Positions 47,991-60,800 of a stretch of DNA of 64,000 nt are shown one piece after another. The DNA lies in assembly GCA_037178975.1 (NCBI GenBank), contig JASJZH010000006.1, positions 7,936,001 to 8,000,000 of the forward strand, written 5' to 3'. Position 1 is the stretch's first letter. Every line of letters begins with the position of its first letter. The translations under genes and the position numbers were made by a program. This stretch comes from Oscheius tipulae (Eukaryota; Nematoda; Chromadorea; Rhabditida; Rhabditidae). The notes below the pieces were generated by a model that did not search any database, was not told where the DNA came from, and saw nothing but the letters and a program-made list of their open reading frames with translations.

Positions 47991-50900
47991 TCAGAGTGAA
48001 ACAATAGAAAATGGTGAATGGATCGTACGTCGTGTGAGAGTGCCGCTCGGCGAGACGTTGTCATAGCGGCTAATTTCCAAATGCGTACTGTCCCGACTAT
48101 CGCTCGACCATTCTTCAACTGGCGAAGATCGCTCATATAATGGCCTCGAATTGAACATGTCGTCAGTGTCCTCGTCCATAATACCTAAAAACTTGTCATT
48201 TCTATAATGGAGTTGAACGATTACTGCATTCCTCCTGCTTGAACATAACTCTCTTCTCCTTGCCTTCAAAGGTAATCTTCGGGTTATCACTAGCAGTCGA
48301 CTTTTCAGTGGCGCTCTCACGTCTGAAAAGCAGTTGAATATCGTCTTTTTTGTTAATTAGCCACCTTATTATCTGGGGCGTCAAGAAAGCTCTGCCCGGC
48401 GCGACATCCTCACTATAATGAGACGTGGTCGAGACAGTTATTGAGTCGTGCATCCACTGAAAATGGCCTAATTTAGTTTAAACGAGACGGTCTCCGTAAG
48501 ACGGTTCTATTTTGTCAACAAATGCGAATCACTAGTCTTAGCCTGTCACAACATTAACCGTATCCGTTTCAACTGTCCCTGTCAATTCTATTCATGTCAA
48601 AAAATGTTTTTGCCGTGTTCGTTTCGCTGTCGGCCTCTCCTCTGTTATCCGGTCTTTGTCACCCTGACTCTGGTAAACTGCTCCCCTTCTCTTGCTTCCA
48701 GTCTGTCTCCTCGCATATCTTCCAATCCTCCCAAGTTATGAATATTCAGATCACCTGCTCATTTTTGCTCTCTTCCCGTTTTCTCGACGATGGTGAGGGT
48801 GGTGCCTGTGAATAATGACGGTTACGAGAACTGGGAGACGGAGGTGGCCTGGATGTCGGACGAAGACTTCTGGCTCGCTCTCGAAGATTCCTCACTCCTC
48901 CTCTGAGCTCCTCCATTCCTCTTGACATAAATGAAATAATGGAAGGAGTCCTTGAGCTGTGCAGAGATGCATCGGTCGAGTGAGATCTTCTCCATTTGAC
49001 CTGATCCTGTGAGATCGATGAAGTCATTCCTCCATTCACCGTGGAACGTCTGCCAAACTTCCAGAAACCCTCAACGGAACGTCCACGCAAGAACCTTGGC
49101 CATTTGGTATCTGCGTCAGACCTGAACACAACGTGAACTTGTCACAGATCTCGGTTTACCTCATGTCCGACACAGTTGCCGATTTTGTGATCATGGGATT
49201 TATCGATTCCCAGGAGAATTCTTTGCTCCTGCCCACAAGGGCAATGGCTCCATCTGAAACACCGAATCACAGAACAGAATTTTGAAAAAAAGAGTGGGTT
49301 TCACGACATCGGTAGAGCCTTTGCATCCTTTTACACCTTGATAAATGCGCCATATGTATTGATCACTTAACGACTATTGAAGCGTTCTTTCCGGACCCAC
49401 ATCTCAACTACACCTCAATTCCATGGTTAATCAAAAGACTAGACGAAACTACGTTGTTGTTTCCATTGTTTTAGGGCGTGTCAGTGAAAGGTTATGTAAG
49501 GGTCGCTATCACGCAAATCTACACTTCAAGCTTACCGTGAATGATGAAGGAACTCCTCTGAGCGAGAGACTCGTCAAACAGATCCTCAGCATTTGATATG
49601 AAATGGTTGCAAAGTGCCGTATGAATGTTCAACCCGCTAAGTAGATGAGACTCAGCTGCTCCATTAATTGTTGGGGGAGCCCTAAACACTACTAATGCGT
49701 TCGTTTTGGACAAAATACTAACCTAAATAGGTTTGGTGCCCAAACAATTGCAAGATTTTTTGCTGTCATATCCGTCAAATTGGTGTGTTCACATAGTCGA
49801 TGCAGATGATTAAGCAAGTAACTGGCAGTACTGAAACTTTCATGCCAAGTATTAATGAAAAGTGCACCTGTAATGGTGTGGTGGCAACGACAACAGAACT
49901 TCCTTCAACTTTTCATCTTTCTGACCCTCCGGAAGTTCATAGGCAGCCTGGAATTTGGCACATGGTATTGACGGTTCGCGTGTTGCTATGCACCCTGACA
50001 AGTGACCCGGAGGGAAATCACTTACCACAATGTCAGAATAGGCCTCGTAAGTGAAGAGAGGATTGGGAAGTTGGCGGAAATATTGCTTTAACAGAGAAGA
50101 AACCGAGTAAATGTCTCGTTGACCGAAATCGAACAAGTCTGGGTCATTTCCGTTGTCAAATTTGGCTCTGAAATGGAAGTTCACACACAAAATAATACTA
50201 GATAACCTGAGTCTTTGGATATTGGACTGGATCCCACATTGGCGATAGATACCAGTGACGATGCCAAGCTTTTCAATAGCCTCGCAGCACCGTTCCAAAA
50301 TGAGCGGAACTGGAACAACCAGTGTAAAAGTGAGATTGCCCGTACCATTGCGTTTACACTTATCCAAGTGTTCTGATAGATCCATTCCAAAGATTGGTTC
50401 TCTTCTTCGAACCCTGTTTCGTATTATATCCGTCATTCTCTTGGTGCTATACTAAATTGAAAACCTACACAAAATAATAGGAACCACCAACTTTTCGATG
50501 GGGTGTAAGGGGTGAAGGAAGTCGTTTGTCATCAATCAGCCTGACGCAGTCACTTGGGAAATAGCCAACCTAAATCCCGCTTAGGTGAATTAGTGTTGCA
50601 AATAACTGTTAATGGGAGCGATGAGGCGCGAACTCTATACATGCGATGAGGTGCGCGCGCGTGAGAGAGACTATAACATTTTTAATTTTATGGCGTCCGA
50701 GAGAGAAAGAGGATATCTACTATTCACTAAGACCACGAAAACAAACCTCCACTCCTCGCGCGTCCAGATCTCGGCTGCCGCGTTTGTTGGCAGCAATCGT
50801 CAACTTGGCCTTCCAATAAGTTGTAGCGTTGTGGGGGGTCACGGGTTGCATCTCGATGATTGATAGGATATCTCCGACCTAAAAGATGTTTGTTTTTCTA

Positions 50901-52295
50901 CTTTTTTTGTCTGGGAATACCCGCAATCTCAGCTGTGACAGATCCTGGGGTTCGAAATTCTTGGTGACAACAGCAGCGGCCACTGCAGGCACATTGACCG
51001 CAGTTTCTTCGGCTGGCTCAAAACGATTTCCACGGCAGTCAAGCTATAGTTTGGTATTTTATGAGAGAACAAAGCCTTACCTCCAAAAACTTGAGAACAG
51101 GGTAGCATGTAATGAGACTGCCGGTCAGCTGTGATAGCCTCGCGGTATAACGTTGAAGAATGTCCTAAAACAGAAGGTGGATATAGGATTTCCCTGTGCA
51201 AACACTCGCTTTCAACACAAAGATATAGAAAAACAAACAACGCAGCCAGCGTTAAGAACTACATGCTGCATGTGGTTACTGAGTCACTTTCGCAAAGCTG
51301 TTAATTACCATCAATATTGGTCTTGGCCTACCCAAAACCTAGGCGTAGAAAACATAATCCACTTACTTCCACTGCGCTAATGTCTGCCTCATTTGTCAGT
51401 TCAATCTCTTCCAATTTCGAATACCGACGTTCAAAGATGCATCGATGAAGCTGACTATCGAAATTTTTGATTTCTTCCAAGTCTCTGACAATTGACCTGG
51501 AAATCCATTGTAAACGTTTAGAACTTTGAGCAGTATTGCTGATAAAAAATCGACATTGACATTAAACAATAAAGTAGGTTGAATTCGAACTGTGCGCGTT
51601 GAAGATGATCTCGGGTTTACAGTTTTGGCATACAAAACTTTGCGTTTTCAGACTTTTCACCGCTATAAATCTTGTGATATCGCTCAGCAAACCATTACTC
51701 AATATCGAAAAAAAAATGAGAGCTCAACGGGAACCAACTGCAGAGCCAGACTGGCGTTGCCGAGAGCGAGTTACAAGATTTTTACCATTTACTTACACCC
51801 AAGTTTGTTTGTTAGACACCACTGACTCACACTCACCATGTTACCGCGTTGCTGGTAACAGCCATTTCTATTCGAGTAACATTGTCAATGGGAGCTTTTC
51901 GGACTGCGGTCAATCTAAAAGATCCATGTAGTCTTCAACATTTCACTCAAATCTTACATGATCAGCACTGGTCCAATTTCCACAAAAGGATAATGAAAAT
52001 GTTCACATTCATTGAGTCTTTGTATCCTGAAAATTTTTCTTTACAATTTCACGAACACGTCATTCACAAAGATTTGGTTTGCCTCGAAAAAACTGCACGC
52101 GGAGTTGGACGCCGCTCTGCCGTTATTAATGGACGGCTGCTATGTTAAACTTCGCGACAGAGCATCCAGACCGAGTGACCACACATGAGCACGCCGTGAC
52201 CGTTACACGACAGAGAACAGGTGCGCTTACCTCCGTTGAACTCTCCAAGGTAGAGGACTTCGGTGAGCTGCGACTTCCAACTCTTGAGGCTCCAT
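47991..52295 (-). CDS. PX-SH3-RhoGAP protein (ARHGAP32/33 type)
   Basis: A GTPase-activating protein for Rho-family GTPases with membrane- and proline-binding modules. The start ATG is at 52295 (protein begins [20 protein letters not shown]). The PX domain includes [20 protein letters not shown] (about 51480) and ends near [16 protein letters not shown] (about 51090). The linker [20 protein letters not shown] leads into SH3 ([13 protein letters not shown]), finishing [20 protein letters not shown]. RhoGAP follows, with the arginine finger in [18 protein letters not shown] (about 50230), [20 protein letters not shown], and [19 protein letters not shown] (about 49750). This order and the linker sequence match vertebrate ARHGAP32 and ARHGAP33. 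The C-terminal part is Ser/Arg/Pro-rich with PPSPSSR repeats and PxxP-type sites, then two small exons with introns of about 43 nt, and ends at TGA 47991-47993. The SH3 exon containing the Trp (TTYWKAKL) ends before a long intron whose exact donor is unclear. Confidence 0.9.
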
Positions 52296-53630
52296 CACAT
52301 GTCGAGGTTATAATAGCCAAAAAACTGAAAGTCGTCAGTTAAAACAGCAGATCTTATGTGTTTCCCGCGAAGAAAATGAAGGAACTGTTGACAGAAACAG
52401 TTCGAATTGTTATCAAGGATGATGTGAAACTATTTGGAAAACAAATCATTGCGAGCTGTGTCCTGGATAACTAACTGGGTAGAAAAGATACCAACTCACT
52501 GAAGGCAATAAGTTTTTTTGGTTATGCTTCTTGGTCCGAGGGTAAAAAACAAACTGGCTACAAGGCTCTGTGAAGTGTGGTTTATTTGATACTCCTATCG
52601 GAAGGGCTAGAAAATGCTGAATGTCCTTAAGGAGATTCGATTTACAGGAAGCTTTACTGCAGTTATCACTTCAGTACTTAGTAAAAACAGATACGTGACA
52701 GAGTCATCCCTCTCATCGTGAAATGACGAATATGTGACAGAGACGGTAGCCGGGAAGGCAACAAAATAAGGAAAGAGGAAATGAAGTTGAAAAGACTGCG
52801 CTAGTTGATGAACATCCTCCTCTCTCCCCCAAAACGCCGTTATTTTCGCTCTTGAGCCTGCCTCTTTAAATGATCTCGGTACGGATATTAGCAGAAAATG
52901 GTAGGCGTTACTATTTTCAAAGTAAAAAGTGACCAAACAGAAACGGCTTATTATTGAGGCAAAAACGGCAGTGAAACGTGCGGGCGTAGGGGCCACCGTC
53001 GGTCGAACACCTGACACGACATGTTAAACTGCAATCTGGCGGATCAGGCAATTGGACCATCCAAGTGCAAGTCGTGTTATTAGAACACAGCAATAGGCTA
53101 TGCAAAATGATCCGGGAGTGGAGAAAGAGAGCAGACAACAAGACGAAAGAACGGAAACAGTGTCTATAGACGAGGCGGCTGACCAACAAACATGTGTTCT
53201 TGTTTGAAATCCACTCAAGGCTGTACTCTCCTGTCCCCCTGACTCATAGCACTAGGCTGTTGAACGAGATTAAAATGTCAGCACAGACAAAGGTTTGAGA
53301 AAGGTTGAATTAGTACAAGTAGAACCCTAGAAACGCATGAAGAACATGTAGCAAGTGTGCCCGGAGTTTTGTTAAGAATGACAGCTGTTTCTTTCAAATA
53401 CCATTCTTACATTCTTCCGATGCAAGAGACTTGAGTCACAGCGAATAATTCACGCTTCCGGAGGAATTTCCTAGCACACAACTGGAATACGTTGGTATCA
53501 CTGGGGAAGGGGAAACAAGTGGTCAAAAGGAACGATAGAATTAGCAAACAAGAACTGACAAATGAATAAACGCAAATAGTGCAAAATAAAAAGGAACAAA
53601 ACAAGTAGATAAGACATGTCCAGTCTAACA
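52296..53630. other. intergenic, no gene recognised
   Basis: Upstream flank of the RhoGAP gene and further AT-rich sequence without supported exons on either strand. Confidence 0.5.
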
Positions 53631-53652
53631 ATCAGACCTCACTGAAAAAGTT

Positions 53653-54361
53653 TTGGAAATGTCACTCCCTAACTTAAAGGTAAAGTTAAGAGGTAAAATT
53701 TCTATCCGAATCAACGGCAGAAATCCTTGGTCAAGCTCTTGCGGGGTCTTGCGACGACTTCGGGCCTGTGCTGACATTTTAAGCTCGGCTTCACTGAATC
53801 TGCCTGGTGCAGTCGGGGTCACTTCTCCACCAGTTTCTTTTGAACAACCAGCTAGCTTCGATTACGTTTTCGAACGATTCAACCTCCCGGACCCCTATGC
53901 TCCCCAACTGTCACGACCCCGTCTACGGATCGCACCAATTCTCTGAGTTCTTCACGTATCGTAAATACCGCTACCACGGATATCTCCACTACTCCCGGTT
54001 CACGATCACCCTGCCGGTCCAGCCTACTGAATCTGTTTCTACTATGTGCAACGCCTTAGTTTGTGCCGGTCTCGTCAGTTCACTTCTGCCAACTGCATCT
54101 GAGGCGGGATCGACCACCGCCACTCCCGGCGCTCCTACCGTGCCCTGGAACGCGGCTACATCTTCTCTAGTTTCGGCTACTAGTCTTTGTGCGACTCCGG
54201 CTACGGGTCTCGGTAATGTTACGAACACGATTACCTCCTCCGGCTTCCGTAAGATGTTGCTGTCCACGATCTGCAGGAATTATAGGGTCGAGAGCCGTAG
54301 AAAGTCTGCTCCATATCGACTAGGCTCCAAATTGCACTCGGGAGCTTTCCGTTTGTCTTAA
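53653..54361. other. GC-richer block with overlapping long open frames
   Basis: Two plus-strand frames (53653-53946 and 53807-54361) and one minus-strand frame (about 53870-54267) stay open over a block richer in C and G than its surroundings. Plus-strand reading is rich in Thr, Ser, Ala and Pro (for example STTATPGAPTVPWNAATSSL). No domain is recognised and no good intron joins the plus frames. It could be a remnant of a mobile element, a regulatory CG-rich block, or a fast-evolving gene. Confidence 0.3.
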
Positions 54362-56125
54362 TTTAAATAAAGACTGTTGCAGCACGTGCACTCAAAATAT
54401 TCCCGCCGGTGTGAGTCAGCTCGGAGTCTGCATTTGGAGCCTAATTAATACATGATAGATAAAAATGTCTTTGAAAATGTATACTGATCCCCACAAAGCT
54501 GTGATTAAAGGATAGTTTGCAATTCTCCTTTCCTCAAAGCTGTGTTTAGAAGGCATGAGTCATACCGAAAAAACGCGTTGCTGATCAATTGGATATTGTT
54601 TTCATCCTCTCACATTGCTCTCACTTTATTTCTTACTCAATTTTTTGTTATAGACCAATGAACAAAAAGAATACCTTTCCAAAAGATGACTTTCCTTTAT
54701 GAAGTCGCTCACTAGTCTCTCACGCAGTTTTGTCGCATGCGTTGGTAAGAATCAATAGGATACGGTAGGTCTGGAGGCAAGGTGGCCCATAGCGCAGTGC
54801 GTTTGAGAAATTATCTCATCGGTCTGCCCTACCCTTCCCGCCCAAAGGGGGCGCCCTCTCTAGAATACAGTCTCTCGTTTTACCGTTCCATTCTTTCAGT
54901 CGGCTTTAATCTTTCATTTATTTGTTAGCATCTGGATGTTAATGAAGAGTCAAGCGCTCGAATCTTGTCTAAATGAACGCCTCCACAACCCAAAATAGTA
55001 TCATCAGCTAATGAGATACTCTAAAAGATCTTTGATACGGAATATAGCGCTGAGAATGGTAGAGGGGCGTACTATTTAGAAAATCATAGTCTCTCAATTG
55101 AAAAATGTTTGTGCGAACCACCCAAGACGTAAATGAGTTCAAACCGACCTGTGTTGGTAGACCAAACGTCCGATCAGACATCTCGTCAGATGGTGGGAAA
55201 GAAAGCTCTCGTCAGGACCCGCTCAGTTTTTGATAGAATGGTCTCTTCCGCGCACATTGGCTGCCTGAAGTTGTTGTGTGAGAGCATGTCGATTGAACGC
55301 TTGCATTGCAGGATCAGTTGCGCGAATTGTGGTCTTAAATACTCTACCAGCCCTGTAGGCATATCACGAGCAGGGTTTGCAAAGAGTTTTTTGAGGACGG
55401 CCTCTGTGCACTTGCATCCTCAAATCACTCTATTTTCCGATTCAAATCGTTCAACCTACGCGAGGCATTTTGTCATACAGCCAGTAGTTGTTGTCGAGGC
55501 CCCGACAAGGGGAGATGTTGCAAGGGACTGGTGAACATAGGTGTGGGACTAACGTGAGATAGACCACCTAGGTGACAGCTTGTGCCAGGAACCGACTGTG
55601 ACTCAGTGGAATCTGTTATCTTACCGTACCGGAAAAATCACATGTTTTCTACTAACTCATGTTCATGGTATTAGAAGGTTGAGGGCTTCTAGCCTCATTT
55701 ATTAGTGTTCCTCCATTTTCTTTGATAGATCTATTTTGCACCATGACACCTTTTTTTGCAACAAAAAATGGATGTAATTGCCACGAGTCTCTTTGTCAGC
55801 TCATTCATTTCTTTAGCAAATGTCCCAGATTAAATGTTCCCCTTAACTGCACTTTCGTTTCTCGGGTCCATTCTCACGCACCGTAGAGCCAAGACAGCCG
55901 TCTATGACATACCAGATAGAGTGGAAGAGAGCGAAAGAGAGACCGAGAGACAGAAAGACAAAAAAAGATAGACAAAAAAAAGAGAGAAAGATAGACAAAT
56001 AGACCGAGTGACCGAGAGGTTAAGAGACCTAGGAACAGAGAGGCAGAGCGACAGAGAAACTGGGAGACAGAGAGAAAAATAGTGACAATTGATCTCGGAG
56101 AACTTCCTCTCACCGTTCATTTTTT
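54362..56125. other. intergenic with purine microsatellite
   Basis: No supported gene. An open frame of 133 codons (55133-55534, plus strand) has no recognised domain. Between about 55915 and 56090 the plus strand is almost purely A and G with scattered C and T (units like GAGAGACAGAAAGAC), an imperfect microsatellite directly downstream of the integrase relic. Confidence 0.5.
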
Positions 56126-56462
56126 CAATTCCCTCTTGAGAATTTCGACGAAGCGGTCGGCTTGTCCGTTACTCTGAGGGTGGGGGCGGATTTCAGGTTC
56201 CTAATGCCATGATTCGAGCACCAACGTGAACTGCGTTCCGTTGTCGCTAACAATCAATTTTGGAAATCCCTAAGTAGAAAACAATTTTTCCATGACTTTG
56301 ACAGTTTTTCTGGCTGTAATCTATTTTAGAATCTCAATTTCCGGCCATTTGGACCACGCATCGACGATTACAAAGTAGAAGATACCATCACTAGGACCGG
56401 CGAAATCGACGTGAATTCGCTTCCAAGCGTTTTCGGCAGCTGGCCAAGGACTCAACGGAACT
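56126..56462 (-). mobile_element. degenerate Ty3/Gypsy-type integrase fragment
   Basis: One minus-strand frame shows the retroviral-type integrase core as found in Ty3/Gypsy retrotransposons: WKRIHVDFAGPSDGIFYFVI, then VDAWSKWPEIEI, GFPKLIVSDNGTQFT and HPQSNGQADRFVEILKREL. Two of the three catalytic acidic residues are visible (Asp in HVDFAG and Asp in SDNGTQF). The frame is unbroken by indels for over 100 codons but carries three in-frame TAG codons (complements at 56321-56323, 56270-56272 and 56201-56203) and a deletion between SDNGTQF and HPQSNGQ that removes the segment before the third acidic residue. No LTR, reverse transcriptase or gag was found, so this is a dead fragment. Confidence 0.85.
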
Positions 56463-57867
56463 TTTGTTGGAGTTTTCAGATTGATTGGCAATTTTTACAC
56501 GATAAGACAAACTTTTCAATACCTGAGTCAATTTTAAGCGAATACACGAAACCTCGGACTAGCTGTCTCATCCAAACAATGCCAGGCCCACATGTAAGTT
56601 TCTAAGCACTTTCAACCAAAGTTTTTCGAAAATGAAGACTTTTTCTCCTACCATCAGGAAATTTCTGATAATTACTAGCTGGGAACGTCGTTCGAAGAAA
56701 GGAAGGAGATTTGCAGAACTTTCAGGCCTCGAGACAGCGTCTCTCCGTGGTACCTACATCCAGGGCAAAAACGAGAGCCAGTATTTTTTAAATACTATAA
56801 ACGAGAACAACAATATTTTTAGGAAGTCAAGGATGACCAGAAGCACCTTCGAAAGGTATTCAGTGTTTGTATATTCAACTTAACGTAAGAGTCTCTTCAG
56901 AGTGTGTACCGCCAGTGCAAAAGAAGATACCCCTGCTAAATGTTTCCCGGTTAACATTGGTTTTTTCGACATTAGTCTTATGTATTGCTAAATACTAAGT
57001 CATTTCCATTTGTCTCTGCGCGACAGCTGATACTTTTTAAGCCGTACCGGTATTGATTTGCGACCTCCATAACATGGGCAGATCAGGGGTGCGCGGCCAC
57101 GAGGGGTGTTCGCAATACAGCCATTTTGGGACAGAGTTGTGAATCTTTACAAGTCTCATATCGTCCGGATTCCTGACAGTAAGTACTCAGTTAGAAGAAT
57201 ACGACATGTCAAGTTTGACTCTCGCTAGGACTACCTGCCTCCGTTTATCTTTCCCAGTTCGCTTTCTTCTCGAAGTCCGTCTCCTGTGTTCTTGACAAAA
57301 GATTTTGCGAAGTTTCAGGCGCAAAGAACACATCATCGTGGCATGGCAATGATGAACAGAGATTGACTTGACAACTCATGGTATGTTCGATTAGCTGTTT
57401 TTGTCTGATATACTAGCCGATAACTTGTAGTAGTTACTACTATAACATTTCCTTTCAGAAGTTCTCAGATCCGCCAATCTCTGTAGCTGTAGGCGCTGTC
57501 GATCAGAGCAATCGCACTGAGAACCTGTCCAATTCATCTTTCTAATTTCCTCTCGAAGTGTTATCGGCGAGACCTGGTAGATTTGTAGTTGGATTTCTAA
57601 TACTTTCTCTTGTTTGCTGTAATTATAACTTTTTGTAAGGGTTCAGGCAGCTTTATTTACAACAAAAGTGAATCTAGTAAACCACGTTCAACGAGGAGTG
57701 TTAAAAGCTTGTTTATCACAACGTTCACTGGATTTAAAGCAAGGATAAGTGCATTGTGGGCTGATACATTTGGCTAGTGAAGGCACTCGAATGAGTAACT
57801 TAGACTAATGTTTGTAGACTAGAGAAGCAGCAGAATGCAAAGTGAATAGATACATCATAATTGGGGT
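56463..57867. other. intergenic, no gene recognised
   Basis: About 1.4 kb between the integrase relic and the 3' end of the phospholipase gene. Small open frames only; none is supported by splicing signals or a known domain. Confidence 0.5.
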
Positions 57868-60800
57868 TCAAGCCGATGGAAGAGCATGACCAGTTTCCAT
57901 TAGAGGAGTTCCAGGCTGAGATGTTTGCGTCTGCATTTCACGAGTACGGCCATTGTTGAAAGAAATGACGCGGTCAGTGCTCTTGCCGATCTTAACAGGG
58001 CGCTAAATGATTGGAAACACGGTTATTCTACCTTTTTGAGCAGCGTGCACAGCTTATCGATGTAGGGACGTTGTTTGTGAGTGTACTCGATACAGTCCCA
58101 CATCATGGCAGCGATGACATGGTCGTCCTTGGCAGCCAGACTGATTTCCTTGTGCAGAGGAGCTGAGAGGCGGAAGAACGGCTTCCTAATGGCGTTGCAC
58201 CAGGAGCGGGATCGGTCTACTGGAGCTCCTTCAGTTGCTGTCACCTAAAAAGTGCACTAAAAAAGTTTTGGTAACAAATACCTGATCAACAAGAATCAAA
58301 CTGAGGTTGACCACCGAGAAGACACTACTCAGGGGCTTGTTCAGCTCAACGTGGAGCGGGTCCAACGGTGAGAGAGGAATTTGACCGGTTCCTAGAGAAA
58401 GCATACATCCGACTTCGACGTTATCTTCCTCTCGTTGCTGAACAAAAAGAATATTGGGTCAAAAACACATGTATTTTTACCAGATAGGCGTTAGTTCCAT
58501 TGTACAGCTCCACTTCGGCCAGAAGATCCAGTGCCGGATTATTTGCGATAATGCCTCCATCGATGTACTTATTGTCAACGGGCGAGAAGAACATCGGAGC
58601 GGCAGAGGTTCTCCGAAGAGCTTTCCAGGTCGGCATAACTGAAAATATTGAAATCAGCTTTTTGATTGGTTTTTTGGAGGTTTTATCGCAGCAAATGGGA
58701 AACAAAGATATTGCAATCAGCTACGAAGATAGTACGGTTAGGTAGTTTATGATTGAAATCGATTTACTAGGAAGACGTTCTAACAGCAAGACTTCAGAAA
58801 ATTGGATGATTTGTACCTTCTCGATATGTTCTGGTAGGAGGTTCGTAAATCGGATCGGATATATGATCATCGAAAGGCACTTGAGGTGAGGTGTTGTGAC
58901 ACAGATTTGGCCGAAAAATTTTATGTGGATCACCCGTATCGCCTCGGTAGGGGGCCCTAATAATAACAGTATCGGATTCACCATACCCGATTTGCTTTGG
59001 TATGTGTATTCCGTCACGATTTCACCCTGATTTAACCGATAATGGCTTACGCAGACATTGTACAGACTAGCTTACCTGCAGGATCGAAGAACCCCAGATC
59101 ATCGTTCTCCTTGTCCGTCAGTGGAAGCCGGTAGTTTCTCATGAACTCGAGCTTGACCGGGAAGTAGTCTGCCTTGACAGTGGAGATCATCAACCTCGGA
59201 CTCTTAATCTCGCTCAGGCTCTCATGTCCCATCTGAGCCTTCATGAATGTCTCCAGCACAGCCGAATTGAAAGGCCGAGTCCAACCGTCAAAGATGAGAT
59301 CCTTGAACCGGAGATAGATGTGTTGACATTCTCGCAGACTCTTGCCTTAGAAAACGAAGGTAAAGCAAAAACAACTGGAACTACCTTGAGCCAAGGCTGT
59401 AGCGACGAGTGCTCCTGTAGAGGTACCAGCTACCCAGTCGAAGTAGGGATAGACAGACTCTCCCATAACTTCCTCAATTGCCATCAGCATCTGAATGATG
59501 ACCAGACCACGGATTCCTCCTCCATCCATCGACAAGAGGTTGACAAAGTTCTTTGGCTTTTCTCCTCTTTCAGCAATCTCTTCCATGCGACGAATCAGTG
59601 TCTCATAGTAAATTTTCTGAGTGAAGTCCCGAATCGGCTGGTTGACCTCTTCGTCAGGATCTACTGGATACTTGTCAGCGTTGATGGCAGCGCTGCTGGA
59701 TCTCGGGCTCTCGCACTCGATGAAAGATCCGCTCTGGAACGAAAAATGTAAAAAAAAAGCATTGAATAGAAACCTTGAGAAGCCCCAACATCGACTCGTT
59801 CACACATCCAGATACACAGCCCAATCGCTTTGCAACACATCTCTTGGCACCACAGAGAATGAGCGATTTCAATAGAGTCATTCTGAGCAGAATTAGAAAC
59901 GAAACAAGCTCTCCTACTCTCTCAGCCGAGCAGCCAAATGTCGAGGAGTATCTCCGTGATGGTTGATGAGATTCGGGTCAGCTCCAAGACACAGAAGAAG
60001 TCGAGTGGCTTCCAGGTTCTTCTGGGAGACGGCAATGTGCAAAGCTGTGTTTCCATCATTGTCTTGAGCATTGATGTCACAACAGTATGAGGAGAGAGTG
60101 ATGATCAGGCCAATGTCTCCCTGAAAAGGATCAGTTTAAAAGACTTGTATCGCTGGGTCTAATTGTATCCTTCTCGATAGACTCCTATGCCTGTATAGAG
60201 ACTTGTGACAGTTCTTAGGACTTAAATTTATCCTTGACAATCTAGCGGAGTACTTCAAGCTGAGCTCACACGGTGCCCACTTTCAGTATTGGCATCAAAT
60301 CAAAACTCTTTTTGAGATAACTAAAAACTTGCATGACTTGATGAAGTTTAGTCTATTCAAAGTCGTTATGTCCTCTCTCGCTCTCTCTCTTTCCCACCAA
60401 ACTATTTCTCTCACCTTATGCGTGAAAATGTGGAGTGGCGTCTGTCCGGCCTTGTTCTTCGCATTGAGGTCCATATCGGAACTCTTGAGAAGCAACAGCC
60501 CCATCAGAGGTGTCTTGTGCTGAGCCACATGGAGAGCAGTATTACCGGAACTGTCCAGCTCTTGAAGAAGTTCCGGAGATGCATCCAAAATAGCTTTAAT
60601 GATACTGAAAGAACAAGCTAAAAAGCAAAGGAAAGTCTCTCACTCAGTGTTCTTTCCCTTGTTCTGAACTGCCTCGAAGAGAGCGTTCCTTCCCTGAACT
60701 CGAATGTTCATTTCTCCGCCGAGACCAATGAGCATAGCTAAGCAGCGAGGATTTGCGGCCCGAATAGCCAGCATAACCGGAGTATAACCCTCATTGTTTG

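Noticed and set aside
54785..54850. tRNA-like A-box (TAGCGCAGTGCG)
   Set aside because: No matching B-box follows at tRNA distance and the arms do not fold into a cloverleaf.
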